Notes: generated from the letters alone by a model not told the origin. Numbered from the stretch's first letter, positions 17,684 through 29,638 are shown. The stretch is 52,675 nucleotides of DNA from Chara braunii (GCA_003427395.1 BFEA01000519.1:306112-358786), one strand, 5' to 3'. A program made the numbers and translations.

Positions 17684-18894
17684 TCAATCGTGTTTCATTT
17701 GTTCCGCCAAAGCATTTCGCAGGGCCAACGCTTCGTCTGTCGACGTCATCATCGACACAGGCTGAAGGGGAGGTTCCATCCCGAGGTCCACACGACGTCG
17801 CACACCATTAGCGTCGACCTCCCATAATAGATTCTCGTCGAAGGGGATTCCTGCATTGATCAGTATGTTATGCAGTATGCACACAGCGGTGAACTGATGC
17901 GAGAGTGTGTCCAGGTTTATCTTGAGTGTCCGCACAAACAGCCGCCACATGCCCTTCGGCCTGCCGAATGCCCTCTCCACCACTCCCCTCGCCACCTTCT
18001 GCTTGTTGTCAAACCGCTCCTTGTCGACGTGTTGATTGATGCCTCCGTACGGGACGACCATCCATTCCGAAGGGGGGTAGCCATTGTCCGCCAGAACGTA
18101 CCCGTTCGTCTTCACACCAAACGACAGTGTCATGGGGGGACCACGAAACAACGACGCGTCCTCCGCGCGCAGCGACAGGCTGGGCAACTGCAGCACCCTG
18201 ATGTCGTGGCAGCTACCTGGGTATCCCATGTGCACGTCGAGCATACGCAAGTCCAGGTCGACGACAACCTGCGCGACGATGGAGAAACAACGCTTCCTGT
18301 CATAGTAGTTTTCGCTCGGAGCGTTCGCCGGCTTGTCGACGTAGATGTGAGTACAATCAATGCAGTCATGGCAGTTGGGGAACCCTATATCAACAAACGC
18401 CCGCAGAACGACGAGTTAAGGAACCCCTGCCGGCCACGCAATTTTCTCTCCAAACACCCTTAGCAGCGTGGCAGTCATGTCGCCGACGGCAATCAGCACA
18501 GAAGCTCGTCCAATCCCGAAGTTGCAAGTGCTCCTCTCGTACGTCTCCCCTGAAGCCCACCTGTACAGTGTGTACGCCACAATCTGGTCCGGCTGCAAAG
18601 GCTCCCTGTAGAACATTGCTTGAGGTCTTCCCACGTACCTCCTATCCTGCGCTTCACCCACCAACGCGGCGTCGCACGAGGAATCACTCTGCAACCCAAC
18701 GCGTAGCACAACTCAGCGACAACCTCTGATGTCGCCACGTATTTGGCCCCATCGCCCGACGCTTGCGTCAATGTCCTCCGTCTACGCGCGCGCAACTGTT
18801 CTTTCAGTCGCCCCAGCGCCCTCTCCTGCTGACATGGAAGACCGATCGTGGACACGGACGCCGCCATGGCCTCCATCTCACAAGGCGTCAACAC
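17684..18894 (-). pseudogene. PIF/Harbinger-type DDE transposase, broken
   Basis: Read on the minus strand, the N-terminal part (18894 down to about 18600) ends in PRWWVKRRIGGTWEDLKQ. An apparent deletion and frame change then lead into YREPLQPDQIVAYTLYRW and FGIGRASVL. After a TAA at about 18416-18418 the same frame continues with the DDE_Tnp_4 core: VDIGFPNCHDCIDCTHIY (first Asp), MGYPGSCHDIRVLQ, LADNGYPPSEW (second Asp), VVERAFGRPKGMW (Glu, 36 residues after the second Asp) and CILHNILI near the end. All three catalytic residues are present, but the deletion, frameshift and stop make it inactive. The downstream tail PLQPVSM ... ALRNALAEQM is the expected C-terminus. Terminal inverted repeats were not found. 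Confidence 0.85.
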
Positions 18895-20335
18895 ATCACG
18901 TCTACCATCTGCGCTGCCCTCAATAGCTGCTACGTGAACACAGTCTTGTCTGTCCGCTGCCGACGAAAGGTGGCCCCTTTTCTCTGCTTACACTCCCGCG
19001 CACGGAAACGACGAGCAAGGCGTAGTCAACGTGTGCAGAGGTCCACGACGATGGACGCACCACACGCTGCCCGCGCACTAGCAACGGCCTCGGGACGGAC
19101 CCTCCGCCACCGCTGAGCCCCTTTCCGCATAACGCCGTCCTCGCGCTGCCAGCCACACGCCGCCGTCGTCGTCGCAGCAGTCATTCAAATTTCGAATTTC
19201 AAATGCCCACGCCCTTGGGGTTAAACTTCTTTTCGCGTCGCCCGCCGCCTGCCGTTTCCCGCCTCGAGTCGCTGGACCACGCCGCCTCCCCACGGACAAA
19301 AGAATCTGGACCAAGGACGACCGACCCCGCGGCCGCTAATTTACATATGAAAATGGTCGCGGGGAAGCCACAAGGAAACATCCTCGGGGGAGATCCCCAA
19401 GGATGAGTGGAACGACGCCGCAAATTCCCCTAAAAAAACACAAGGACATTTCCTTGTGGCTCAAGGAACTCGTAAGGAGTGTCTAACGAGGCCCTATGAC
19501 TGAAGTAGAAATTAACGTATTCGAGTCCCTGGCCTGTATTGTGACTGTTTCAAACAAATTGGTTGGACCCTAACCCGACGGCCTCAGGCACTTCAACACA
19601 ACCTCCGCAGTTGGATCCTGTTCAACTACCGGAACCACGATTGGGACACATTGGAGCTTTTTTCAATCCATCGACAACCATCGATCCCATACATCCACGG
19701 GCGTCCTTCTTTACATTGACATCAGATTTCACTTGTTCCGAACATCCACAACCAACCCTTCATCAATGGTTTTGGTTCATCGAGATGTGACACTTACCCA
19801 GGCTCGAGGACTGCGTCGACACTTGTCGTGGTCCCAATGCCTTCGCCGGTCACTGTATAAGTCACAGGAGCCTGACCAGCCAACAAAGTCTGCGAAGCCT
19901 CTCGTGCCTTGCAGCGCACGTCTGCCCCTCGCGCTCATCGCATACGCGAACCTGCGCACACACAGCTAGTCAGGTCACATTGAGACCGAGTCATTCTCCT
20001 CGCCTGTTTTTGGTTGAGGGCTATACTGCAGGCTAACCTACGGGTATCAACTGTATCTGTCTAGGTCATCGCCACACCCTTTGGTCGCTACTACTCTCTT
20101 TCTGTTGTCCCTGCTGGTCTGAGTCAATTCAGTTTGGACGGTAAGGCCTTCCGTCATGAACCCGTTAGCCTGTTGAATTGGCCACCATCCACCCTCTCCT
20201 CCGTGCCACTCCCAAATTCCTGGTTCCTCCACTCATGGTCGTCATCAACCTCAAAGCCCTCGGTCTCTCTCTCCTTCCTTCCACTCCTAGCAAGACCCAA
20301 ACCCACCTCTCTACAACTGTCTTCTTCTCTCCTTC
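18895..20335. other. No gene recognised; small palindromes
   Basis: It includes short inverted repeats such as TTTGAAAT-type sequence at 19186-19203 (TTCAAATTTCGAATTTCAAA), ATCCTCGGGGGAGATCCCCAAGGAT near 19380-19404 and ACAAGGACATTTCCTTGT near 19441-19458. These could be sub-terminal parts of DNA transposons. The open frames have no motif. Confidence 0.4.
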
Positions 20336-20500
20336 CTATAACGCCCAACCTCACGCCCGACGCGACTTCCTGATCAGAGTGGGAATGGGCCTAGAAGTGC
20401 GCAAAGTGGGTGTGCCAAGGATTTTAGGAAAGTGCGGGTGGAGTCCCAGGTCAGAACTGAGATCTCCGGTGGCAAGTTTTAGGGATGCAAATGCAAGAGG
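20336..20500 (+). repeat. Short 5' fragment of the TGACGCCC repeat family, copy 1
   Basis: About 165 bp from ACGCCCAACCTCACGCCC match the starts of the repeats at 20776, 30136 and 49157 (CGCGACTTCCTGATC, AAGGATTTTAGG, GGAGTCCCAGGTC). Similarity ends after about 165 bp. Confidence 0.7.
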
Positions 20501-20774
20501 GTAGGCAAGGATCGGAGTCCTGTTTTATGCTTTCGGAAGCGGAGCTACCGCCTCCGTTGGTTCCGTCGTCTGGGTCGGACTCGATCTGGTGAACCGTCGG
20601 AACGCTATGGCTATCTCGCTGGCCGATCATCTGCGATGCCGAACGTCGGAGGTCTCGGAATCCGACACGGTCAGCCTCAATCGAAGGTTGTGTGCCCGTT
20701 ATTCTTCCTCCGAGCGAATCTGCCAGATGAAGCCGGTGGCTCGGTAATCGACTAATCGTGGTTCTGCAGGCAGT

Positions 20775-20945
20775 GTGACGCCCCAACCTCACGCCCAGCG
20801 CGACTTCCTGTTCGGAGTGGGATGGGGGCCCGGAAGTGCGAAAAGGGGTCTGCCAAGGATTTTTGGAAAGTGGGGGTGGAGTCCCAGGTCGGAACTGGAA
20901 TCTCCTGTGTCGAGTTTCAGGGGTAGAAGTGCAAGTGTCTTCTGG
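20775..20945 (+). repeat. Short 5' fragment of the TGACGCCC repeat family, copy 2
   Basis: It begins GTGTGACGCCCCAACC and matches copy 1, 437 bp upstream, through GGAGTCCCAGGTCGGAACTG. Downstream sequence is unrelated to the long copies, so this is a fragment or a related family with a shared start. Confidence 0.7.
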
Positions 20946-22490
20946 CTCAGAGTTGGGGCGATGATCGATCGTGTGGCCTGGGCCGGGGTGGGGTGCTACG
21001 GGTGTCTCTGTGGGAATGCTCGTACCGCTGCCGGCCGTCGCAAGTCTCGGGGTCCGATGAAGACGAGCTGGGTTCTCGTCGCCTTGTCCTGGGGTGGGTT
21101 CGTTGCTTGACCCTCGCCTGCCGATACCCGCCGAGCTGCCGACACTCAAAGCACGACGGATGGGGCAACAACCGGGCTATGGAATCCCAGGGGATCACGA
21201 GTAACCGGTGGTAGGGGAGGACGGTATAGTAGGGAGGGAAGTCAGTGGTGATGGCAACGAAGCCTCGCGTTAGAAGATATTGCTGGTTTCGCTTGTCGGG
21301 ATAATCGGGAATCCGCGGGTCTCAGTTGATTGCTAGCTGGAAGTCGCCCCTGCACAGTCGCTCGCTTTCAGTCCAGCAGGGGTACTCAAGGTGCCCAGGG
21401 TTCCGTAGGTGACGATGTTGTCAGATCCGTTGCCGGCGGATCTGTTCCCTCTCCCAATATGCTCGATATTCTGGGTGCCTCAGGCTTTCACGATCGGTGA
21501 TCCAGAAAGGGGAATCTATCGCCATGTCTCGTTCAACCGGATTCATGCACACACATCTTCCTACATAGTTGGCTTTTGCAGGCGCCCGCGTAGATGGCAA
21601 GTCTGCGGACGACTGCTGTCTCACACGTGCGTGCGCACCGGCCAGTTGATCAGATCCTAAACTGCGCAAATAATCAAGGAGCGATCCGTCAGCGTACCAG
21701 CTCAAGCATGCAGCTAGTTCCCTCAGGCTATCAATCTCGTTCCGTTTTGGACATTCACAAAGCATACACACCCAGCGATCCCCGTATGTCGGAGGGCCTC
21801 GGGACCTTAATGTGTCCCGACCCGTATCGCAGATGGGGATTCCATCATTCCTATCGAGATCTGTGGTGCTAAGTCTATTCGGGGTTGCGGGCCGGTCTCG
21901 TGGGTGCGCGTGTAAGTCGTGCTCGTCATATCTTCTGGCGAAATTCGACTCGTTTTTTAATGTCCAGAAATTCACGTTATAGGTCTTTAAAGTCATGTTT
22001 AGATTTCTTTGAATTTTCGTGACGGTCGAATTTGCTCAATCGTTTGTACTCGACTTTTGCAGATTTGAAATTAGTTCTCGTTGGCTGTTTTGCTCTGCTC
22101 TAGATCCCGTGATTTTACTGCCTTCGTTTTCAAGATTCTATTTCCTTAGTATTATGAGTGTAAAGAACCAGAATTACCAACCCGTCTGTTCGGCTTATAA
22201 AGTTTTTGGTTAGTTTTTTTGTCATTAGATTTGGTTCTGGAAAAGTCTCTTGTGTTTGCAAAAACAAAACTCTATTCACTGTACACTACTGACTGGCCGT
22301 TTCGACATCCACTAAAATCTCCATAAATTGGAGACCTTTTCGTTGGCCATGATTAGAAGTCACATGTTCACTTAAAAAATAGGCTCGTTTTTTCAACTGT
22401 GTTGTCGACCTCGAATATATGCTACTTTTGAGGCGGTTTTTTAATGACATTTGCGCACGGAATGGCGCAAAATAGACCATTGTTTCTCGA
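20946..22490. other. No gene recognised
   Basis: Long open frames exist on the minus strand (20451-21149 and 21421-21996, the latter with a CMLCECP segment), but neither matches a family I know and neither is repeated elsewhere. AT content rises sharply after about 21950, towards the Penelope-like element. Confidence 0.4.
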
Positions 22491-22576
22491 AAAATGTTCT
22501 GTTTCCTTTGTGTTTTTCTGTCTATAGGATTTCTCTGGTTTTGGTTTGTTTCTCTGGTTTTCACGAATCCACTATT

Positions 22577-24110
22577 TATGGGGGAATTGGTCTTCGTCAA
22601 GAACTGGGTACCGGACACCCCGTTCCACAGGGAGTGGGGAACTGATCAGAGAAATAAGATCATTATGGAGAAAACAGTGGAGGAGGACGAGGAGGATGAA
22701 TTGACAGAGGAAGAGAGACAGTATCTGGGGACGCAAAAATCAAAAACACTAAGGAATAAAGCAACCCAGGATGACGTGAAAAAAAAGTCTTATGGGACTC
22801 CCCGTAGGAATGCTTTTCTTCCCTTAGCATCCATGTGCTTGGTAGAGGGCATGTCGATGGCACTCAAAGGCATGATTTGGGCCCTTGAAACATTCAATCA
22901 TCTTGCGCTCATTGATTTCAGGGGTTACCGCCTGTTAATGGAATGATCCGAGGATGATATCCGCAAGTCTGTGGAAAGGGCGTTGGATATGACGTTTTCC
23001 TCTTCAGTGGAGACGGTGTCTTTCCCCCCCCTATGTCATTGATGGATACCAACAAATGTTCCCTCCCCAATCCGTCGGTCTCGATCAAGGGCAATAGGCC
23101 ACCCCAAAACCCTACCCCCCTTGCTGAACTGAAACGCATATGGAATGTAAGGAGACCTTATTTGAAGTGTCAGTGCGGCTCCACGGGTAAGACCGACTGT
23201 GGTAGCGGACCTGCATGGTTCGACCACCTGCTGTGGTACCTCCTGTTCAATTTGGACGTCATGTTTCCTGACGCCCCGACCACCAGGGCCAAGGTATCCT
23301 CCCTCTTCCAATGTCTCGCTGGAAGCTGGAAGCCTCTGGTCCCGACTTCCATTGCATTTGGGTATTTTCGAGGTATCATGATGACGCTCGCAAAAAAAAG
23401 CATTACCAATCCAGCTACCACCATGGATAACGTGCTAGATGGGGTGAATGGTGCTCACAGGAAGGCCTTCAAAGAAGCGGCGAAGATGCTCCTTACCACC
23501 AAATACCTCAAGAAGAGAACGAGGAATGAGTTCTTGACTCCGGCGTATAGGAGGGCTAGGATAAAACATAACTCGTCCCTTGACGGGTTTGTCCGGCTCC
23601 ACTGGGCTCCCGCAGTAGCACAGGCTGCTGTTGCAGTGGCTTTACCTACAGCAGTGGTTGTCCATCCTGCAGAAACCGCAGTTGCGCCTGCTGCTGGATT
23701 ATTACCTGCTGTTGCATCCTCGGATATGGCCCCAACTGCTAATGCCATCCCTGATTGCCCAGTCCCTGTGTTCACTCCCCAATCCCTGTGCCAGCAATAG
23801 ACCCCTCCACCCCCCCGGATTCGATAATCCCCATGCTCACGGGCAAGAGGGTATCTGCACCGCTGGAGTTTGCGCAGAGTGTCAATGCCCCTATTGGGAG
23901 GAGAGGAACCAGGAGCCCGTGGAGTTTGCACCGCAATATCAATGGCAACTAACGAACTTCGTTGCGGACGCTGTCAATAACTTTGTGATGCGCAGGTACG
24001 CAGGGGAAGGATTTGTAAGGGCCCATCAGGTAGGATGCAATGACAGGCATTTGAGGATCACCCGTCATCAAAGAGGAAGTTTGTTCATATCCGATGCGAA
24101 GGAAGAGTGA
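22577..24110 (+). pseudogene. ORF1 of Penelope-like copy A
   Basis: Conserved blocks shared with the array copies are VFVxxW...PFH, an acidic run with LTEEERQYL (residues of 22674-22740), RRNAFLPLAS..VEGM, LETFNH, GYRLL, then after a stop at 22944-22946 AELKRIW, YLKCQCGSTGKTDC and AWFDHLLWYLL near 23210-23240. The C-terminal part is Ala/Val/Pro-rich, then shifts frame (23631-24110) to end RHLRITRHQRGSLF. The KCxC plus WFDHxLWY block looks like a small metal-binding/helical domain, but I cannot name it. It is not a GIY-YIG nuclease as far as I can see. At least two lesions disable it. Confidence 0.6.
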
Positions 24111-24123
24111 TGGAAAGGATCAG

Positions 24124-24261
24124 GTTTAAGAAACCTTCTTGAAAAAATCTTTCTCAGTTTTTCACAGCCTCGCTGATGACGATTTTTTCTTCAATTGTGT
24201 TTAGATAGACTTATGATAACCTTATCAGTACTAAGTTTAATCAACCGTGTTCTGCCTTCAG
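24124..24261 (+). other. Possible intron or inter-ORF spacer (copy A)
   Basis: The stretch opens CAG/GTTTAAG and closes TTCTGCCTTCAG/GAAG, both good splice-site matches, with TGATGAC-type and poly-T sequence between. The array copies have TATTTATGTTTTCAG at the matching place. All three copies have a stop codon just before, so an untranslated spacer is equally possible. Confidence 0.4.
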
Positions 24262-26345
24262 GAAGTCTTACTTGCATAAATGGTACCAAGAGATGACTGA
24301 GAAGGAGGTATGTACCTGCGCTGGCCAACGCCTCCTCCCGTTCCACCACCCTGGAACCCTAGGAATGACTCAACCTATTGAATCCCCCTCTACCCATCTG
24401 CTCACCATGGATACGGCGTTAGTCTCGAACCCTATGACTAGGGATGTGATCTCAAACAGACTCGGTCATATCCCCCTACGCAACCCCGATAAGCCCTAGT
24501 TTGTAGCAACCTACATGAAAGCTTGAGGGGATACCTTTCCATTTTGACCAACCATGGCTTTATCCCTACTGCACTAATTAAACACCTGACCAGTATTATG
24601 AGGAATGAACTGATGAGGATATTGAGAACTGGTGTTCACCACTTTGACACCAAGATGAGGACCACCCAATTTAAGGAAGAGGTAGAGCTCCTAACGAGTT
24701 TTTCATATATTGCGGGTACGGATAAGGCTGCGAATACCCCGTTTTTTGTATGCAAAAACTTCATTAGAGCCTTGGCTCTCGAGAGGTTGTTTGGGCCTGA
24801 CTTTGAATATCGAAGCATTTCAGAGAAGGAGATATTCTCGGAGGCCAGAGATTCGGCGGCGAATTGTTTTCAATTCCTGAAACTGGACATTAATAACATC
24901 CATTGTATTATGGCAATCTATAAAGTTAACAGCATAAGAATGTCATCAGATGGTTGACTAACGCGTCTAATTCTTTCCTCACTAAGGCCTCTCTAGTGTG
25001 TGATCAGGCTTTCAAAACGTTGAAACCCGCAGTCATGACTCACTGCGGCGGGAGATTATCATCAGGTGGATTCATCGTTCTTGTGGATTATTGACTGTGT
25101 ACAGGAATACTGCTACAACCTGCCGAGGAGTATTTTTACGGTCTTTTCGGGTGACATTTCGAGATGTTTCGAAAACATCCTGACAGATAAGTCACATGAT
25201 GGATTGTTGGATGCTATTAGTTTTTTTTAACAACCATTTCGTCAAAATGGACATATTATATTTTTTTAACGAAATTAAAATTGACTTTTTTTACCGAAAT
25301 CCGGTCCAAACTTTTGGCTCTTGGGGTCCAGCGTTCCTAGAACACCGGACCCCTAGATGTATCTACATCTAGGGGTCTCAGAACGTTGGACCCCCAGAAG
25401 CCAAAATTTTGGACCGGATTTTGGCCCAAAAAATCAATTTTAATTTCGTTCAAAAAATATAATATGTCCGTCTTTGACAAAATGGCTGTTTTTTGTGAAA
25501 TTGGCATTCCGACATTTTTCCTCCCATAAAGGACAGAGGTTTATACGGTGTTCATATCACAAGAATGACTCACTATCTTGCTCCAAAGTAAAATCTCCAG
25601 CTGAGGGGTCGGAGAAGGTTTTTTACCTTAACCATTACGAAATTGTGGATTTGTGTGATTGGGTAGTCAACAGATGCTATACGATGTTTGGGGAAAAAAT
25701 TTGGAGACAAGTAAAGGGAATTCCAATTGGATTACCATCCTCTCCCACTTGGTGTAATCTCTATATTTTCAAATATGAATACCGGTTTATGATGATACTG
25801 CTCTCTAACAGAGCGTCACATGCACTCCAACTTTTTTTTTCGGCTTTCCGATATATTGACGATCTCCATGTACTCAACAACCCTCTGATTCTGCAGTTTC
25901 TTAACCCAGAGCAGCCGAAGACCAGTGACAACATCTACAGGATATACCCATTCGAGATCATTGATATAAAGAAAGAGACGAAAAATTATGAAGAGCAGTC
26001 AGGTAAACTCTTTTATGGTAATTAAAGGAGACTCAATTTTTGCATCTTGACATCAAGGTCCTTTCGGTGGACACTGGAGAATATGTCACGAGCAGGCATG
26101 ATAAAACAGCAGCACTATCTTTCGCACCAACAAAATTTGTGAAATTTGATTCGAATAAGCCGGTCAAACAATCGATGAATATATTCATCTCTCACGTTGC
26201 AATGGTCATGCTTCTTACCTCTCATAGTAGGTATGCTGCCTTGGATATAATGTCGCTGGTGAATGCAATGGTGAGCAATTGCTTTAAGAAGCATAAACGC
26301 AAAAGGTGTGTCAAGAGGGTCCTTAACAACCCAGAATCCTTCTAG
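24262..26345 (+). pseudogene. Penelope-like reverse transcriptase ORF2, copy A
   Basis: A CxC motif (VCTCAG, cysteines at 24311-24319) is followed by STHLLT and a GHIP segment, as in Naiad/Chlamys-type elements. GTDKAANTPFFVCKNF (near 24715) is the DKA motif. Motif A is SGDISRCFEN (Asp at 25153-25155), motif B KGIPIGLPSSPTW near 25710-25755 and motif C YIDDLHVLNNP (Asp pair at 25858-25863). After the palm come IYPFEIIDIKKET, a stop, and HDKTAALSFAPTKFVKF. Stops (for example after 24499 and 24957), a frameshift and the foldback insertion at 25221-25495 show it is dead. No endonuclease follows it. Confidence 0.75.
25221..25495. repeat. Foldback element (MITE-like) inside the RT of copy A
   Basis: The left arm (about 25225-25355) is repeated in inverted orientation at about 25362-25493: for example GACATATTATATTTTTTTAA pairs with the sequence ending AAAAATATAATATGTC. 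The arms meet at a palindromic centre CTAGATGTATCTACATCTAG near 25352-25371. Removing it joins the RT segment ending DGLLDAISFF to the downstream FVKLAF segment. Arm identity is about 85% by eye. No ORF is inside, so it would depend on a transposase supplied elsewhere. Confidence 0.85.
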
Positions 26346-26544
26346 GATTTCAGATACAACAATGAGGAAACCATGTGTCACTTGGAGGTATGAAAAGAAA
26401 GCCCCTTGCTCCCATCTGTGTCAGAGTATAATAAGAAGGGACAACGAAAATGTTTGTCAAAGAGGAATCTTCTATCTGATGCATGGGTGTATGTGAGTGT
26501 GAGTGTGTGTCCCCTGTTTAGAGAACAATCCCTATTGCGGGATC

Positions 26545-26640
26545 TTAGTTGTGGGGTAGCTGGCCGGTACCTGACCCTGGGGGTTAGGTACCTTGCCTGA
26601 CCCTTGGCTGCTAGTACCCCAGTGGGATAGGGGTAGGTCA
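26545..26640 (+). promoter_or_regulatory. Conserved 3' end of Penelope-like element, copy A
   Basis: GTAGCTGGCCGGTACC ... CAGTGGGATAGGGGTAGGTCACAC matches the 3' ends of the array copies at 38225-38320 and 45255-45355. A hairpin with 12-bp arms and one mismatch (GGTACCTGACCC / GGGTTAGGTACC) lies at 26566-26592. Conservation up to the CA tract suggests it is the 3' terminus recognised for reverse transcription. Confidence 0.6.
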
Positions 26641-26644
26641 CACA

Positions 26645-26722
<78 letters not shown>

Positions 26723-26732
26723 CACACACACA
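26639..26732. repeat. (CA)n microsatellite at the 3' end of copy A
   Basis: A nearly pure CA tract directly follows the conserved GGTCACAC end. The same junction occurs in the other copies. Confidence 0.95.
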
Positions 26733-29568
26733 TAATATCATTAGTATAGTTTTGCTTATGTTTTTTTTTTTCCCTTTTTTGAACTTTAGAAGCGAACGGG
26801 AGGGACTCCAGGGGATGCCCACATGAGTTTAAGGGAGTATGAGACCGCTGAGATTGGCAAACAAAAAAACACATTTGGAGGTCACTCGGGTCGGGAGCCA
26901 CTATGAGCTTATTCAGAGCCCCCATGCAACGCGGACCTCCCATGGTGGAACGATCGGTTAGTGTACTGGTACTGGGTCCACCTGGTACCCAGTATTTGAA
27001 GAATCAGACTATATAGCAAGCAAGCTCGATCGTTTCGACCTCCCATTCTGCACTTTCCAGGAGACATAAGTGTGTTACTACTCCCAATGACGCCTTGCGA
27101 TATCTGGCAGTAGTACATACGGATGTCTTATGTGTCGGCGAAATCGGTCTACCTTACCCCACAGTCTGCTTATCGCTGGCCGCTCTCCATGAACTCTCCC
27201 CGTATCCAACCACCGCTACTCTCCTCCACGACTTCACTACACGTGTGCCTGGTCGTTGCCCCTTTCCCCCACCGCCCTCCCATTGCGCTCATGATCTCCT
27301 TGAAATTTACCTTTGCTTTGTCGATTGCTCCATTTGAAGCCGATATTTCACTAAGAGCAGCTCTTGTGTTCTCCATTGGGGGAAGGGTGGTCTCTCCTCC
27401 TTGATTTCTGGCGACCATGGAGTACCCTTATAATTTGGATGAGATGCTTCATCTTCAATCACGTTACGAGAGTGCGAGAGAGGATGCCACGGAGGTGAAA
27501 CTTTTCGTTTATCTTCCTCACCCGCCTACCCTCATACTCCCCACCCGCCATCCCTTATCCTTCCCAACGCAGCTAGTGAAATGGATAGTGTGTGTGCATG
27601 TGCTCTAAATAGCCCTCTGATGAGCCTNTGTTTGTGGCAACATGGCGAAAAACATGTTAAACTTTTAGGGAGTAGCCACCATCCCTAGCCTTGCCTCTGT
27701 TCATCTCAANGATCCNCCTACCCTTCNGTGNGGTAAAATGGTGATCGCATGNCGAATGAGGATCTCGTATCCCCCGTGCTTCCCCTTACCTCCAGCCTAC
27801 ATATCAGTTGCCCTCCATTTACCACTCTTTTCCCCTGCATTCTGTTGCGNTGTGCTTGTCTGTCNTGATTATCCTTGGTGGTGAGTGCATATTTGTTNCG
27901 CGCGCGTCAAGATCTTGTGGGAGGAAGGAGGTTGATTATCTTTGGAGTGGAGCTCCACATGACGGGGAACACCAAAGTTGGTTCGACGCACCTTTTCCAC
28001 GAAAAGGCAATCGATCGATCGGAATGGATATGGAGGAATTGGTTGACATGAGATAGGTCGAGGAGATAGCGGTTATTGAGGGTGAGGGTGAGGAATTGGT
28101 TGACATGATGGGGTGGTGTGCATAACAGTCCGAATTATTAGAAATGCAGTACCAATTGGGAAGGATGTGAGACAATGGTGGATAGGGATTGGGCGTTGGA
28201 TAGTGGGGGGACACTAACGAGGGGATTACAGTTTGAGTTTGCGGAGAGTATCATCTTTTCCTTGTATAGTTTTTTTTTTTTTTTTTTTTTGAGGTTGTTG
28301 TCCGGAGGAATTTCAGTTGTTGTGCAGTTTGATGAACTGGTCGCGCTCTCCGGTCGTTTTTTTTTTGGGAAAAAGAATCTTTTGGAGAGTATGAGTTTTT
28401 GTATTTTTTTCGGAATAATTGGATCGATTTTGTAGAGGTGGGGTATGCATATGATATCCCTCTCTATGGGCAAAGAATACTGGTCCGAGCATTACGAGTT
28501 GGAGGCTGACGGATCGTAGTATAATTTACATTCACTTAGGTTAGCGCAGGTGGTTATGAGGGGATAATACAGATGACTGTATACCAGAATGTTCAAGGTA
28601 TAAGATTATCAGGAAACCAGCTGTTGACATCACGCCTGGATTAGCTTTAATGGTTGTGCGATTTGTTATGCGTACGGCGTACGCTATGATGGGAGCAGCG
28701 GATAGAGGCATTGGAAACGGTGACAGGGTTGGGGCCTTAAGGGGGGAAGCACCTAGGAGGTGGTCCGGGGCATTTGCGGTGTGGATGGCTGGGTTAATGG
28801 TGTGAAACGTATGGGGGATCTCGATCAGAGTCACCGTATCTGCCCTCTTCTATGGAATATCTGAGGATAATGAGTCGCCCCTTGGTATTGGTGCCTGAAT
28901 GAACAATATGGAGTAGTGACAAATCTTATTCGTGAGAGCTCGACTATACTTGTAGCTCAACGGAATCTAGGATGCATACAGGATATTTTTGGCGGTGATT
29001 TAAGAAAAGTCCCTTCCATTGTAATTAGTTTGATGGGGCCTGGTCATACAATACGGTGATGGGAATACTGATTCTTGATCCTAGAGCTGAGGGTAAAGTG
29101 AACAGGAATTCTGATAATCTTGCTATATGTTTCGATGGGAAAATGACAATTGGAGTAAGAGAAAACTCAGATTTGATTCGAGAACTCCATGAGTAGTAAT
29201 ATCTAGCATCAACTTTTGTTTGAGTTTGTTTTCCCTAATTCATTCTCGGCTCCCAGCTACGGCGAATTTTGTACCCAGAGGTTCTCTCCCTCCCCTCCCT
29301 AACCCTTTGTAATAACGAAGCTCCCTTCTGCATTGTTCTCATGAGATGGTTGTGCTGAGTATCATTGTACAAACATGCGATGTATGAATCATAAGGAGTG
29401 TGTGTTGGGTTTGCAATACTAAAATGATATGGCCGGAGTGCCAAGAGCTATGGTCGCCATATGCCCTCCCGTGACAGTTCGAATGGTAGTACGGAGTGCA
29501 TTCAATATGCGTTGGAAATAAACGTACATGTGTTTTACGACACATCCAACACACACAAACATACTCTT

Positions 29569-29570
<2 letters not shown>
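26733..29570. other. No gene recognised
   Basis: Mixed sequence with scattered Ns around 27628-27900 and short open frames lacking motifs. A stretch at 26938-27050 has loose A-box- and B-box-like segments but does not fold as a tRNA. A small GAGGGT repeat lies near 28080. Confidence 0.4.

Positions 29571-29638
<68 letters not shown>

Larger units (their letters stand above)
22494..26732 (+). mobile_element. Penelope-like retroelement, diverged copy A
   Basis: It carries, in order, an ORF1 homologue (to about 24110), a short non-coding stretch, an RT ORF2 (24262-26345) and a 3' end closing in (CA)n. The same parts occur in the same order in the two copies of the 7-kb array downstream, at much lower similarity to A than to each other. 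A foldback element interrupts its RT. The 5' limit is uncertain; the first sequence matching the array copies is VFVKNW ... PFH near 22577. Confidence 0.75.

Noticed and set aside
20451-21149. 232-codon minus-strand frame
   Set aside because: It is antisense to two copies of a non-coding repeat start and owes its length to high GC content.
26378-26943. Open frames of alternating Cys-Val or His-Thr
   Set aside because: Direct translations of the (CA)n tract; the same applies to CT-tract frames near 29570, 30900, 38940 and 46000.
26938-27050. tRNA-like A-box and B-box segments
   Set aside because: I could not form an acceptor stem or anticodon arm; spacing is wrong for a tRNA. At most a SINE relic.
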